Shown here piece after piece: positions 6,872-6,932 of a DNA stretch of 6,932 nt. The notes under the pieces were generated by a model. It did no database searches and was not told the origin of the DNA. It saw only the letters and a program-made list of their open reading frames with translations. The position numbers and the translations under genes are program-made. Numbering within the stretch: the stretch's first letter is position 1; every line of letters starts with the position of its first letter. This DNA comes from an uncultured Saprospiraceae bacterium (GTDB lineage Bacteria > Bacteroidota > Bacteroidia > Chitinophagales > Saprospiraceae): the NCBI GenBank assembly GCA_905479665.1, contig CAJQNM010000084.1, positions 1 through 6,932 of the forward strand, given 5' to 3'.

Positions 6872-6932
6872 GTACATAATAAATAGCTGTCTTACGGTTT
6901 TTGCTGAATATCGCTCATTCACCACCAAATTA
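6872..6932. other. Right-edge intergenic sequence
   Basis: The final 61 bases after the terminator are AT-rich and contain no supported coding region, repeat or RNA gene. They may hold the promoter or the end of a gene beyond the window, but nothing identifiable is visible. Confidence 0.5.

Noticed and set aside
1..6932. tRNA, rRNA, CRISPR array, insertion sequence or riboswitch
   Set aside because: No cloverleaf, spaced direct repeats, transposase motif, terminal inverted repeats or recognisable riboswitch core was seen in the short intergenic stretches.

Overview
The window most likely comes from a member of the Bacteroidota, plausibly a marine or aquatic Saprospiraceae/Lewinella-type bacterium. 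The evidence is a C-terminal type IX secretion (T9SS) sorting domain on the largest protein, gene starts preceded by AT-rich sequence instead of Shine-Dalgarno boxes, mid-range base composition, and a DUF4331 protein beside a TPR protein. The genus is an inference from style, not from a marker gene.

Layout. Positions 1-271 hold no convincing gene. They contain a GC-rich stretch with small inverted repeats near the left edge, a (GT)9 dinucleotide tract and a weak hairpin just past the stop of the first gene. Positions 272-2429 carry three tightly packed minus-strand genes, read from right to left: an ECF sigma factor, an RskA-type membrane anti-sigma factor (overlapping by 4 bases, ATGA) and a phytanoyl-CoA dioxygenase (PhyH)-family Fe(II)/2-oxoglutarate oxygenase (11-base gap). 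A 71-base divergent intergenic region (2430-2500) separates them from two plus-strand genes: a membrane-anchored or exported TPR protein (2501-3757) and, 54 bases later, a 990-residue secreted protein with a DUF4331 domain, a propeller-like repeat region and a T9SS type A tail (3812-6784). A strong intrinsic terminator at 6841-6871 closes the plus-strand unit.

How the parts may work together (inference). The sigma and anti-sigma pair is a classic envelope-signalling switch: the anti-sigma spans the inner membrane, holds the sigma factor on the cytoplasmic side and exposes its RskA domain to the periplasm. The divergent arrangement suggests that the sigma factor may control its own operon and the TPR/DUF4331 export operon. 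The DUF4331 protein would be delivered to the cell surface or medium by T9SS, with the TPR protein as a periplasmic or membrane partner. The PhyH enzyme would be a cytoplasmic oxygenase co-expressed with the switch; its substrate cannot be read from the sequence.

The most unusual details are a hydrophobic, membrane-helix-like tail on the sigma factor, its apparent TTG start just after a five-T run that puts an upstream ATG out of frame, and the three-part architecture of the DUF4331 protein.
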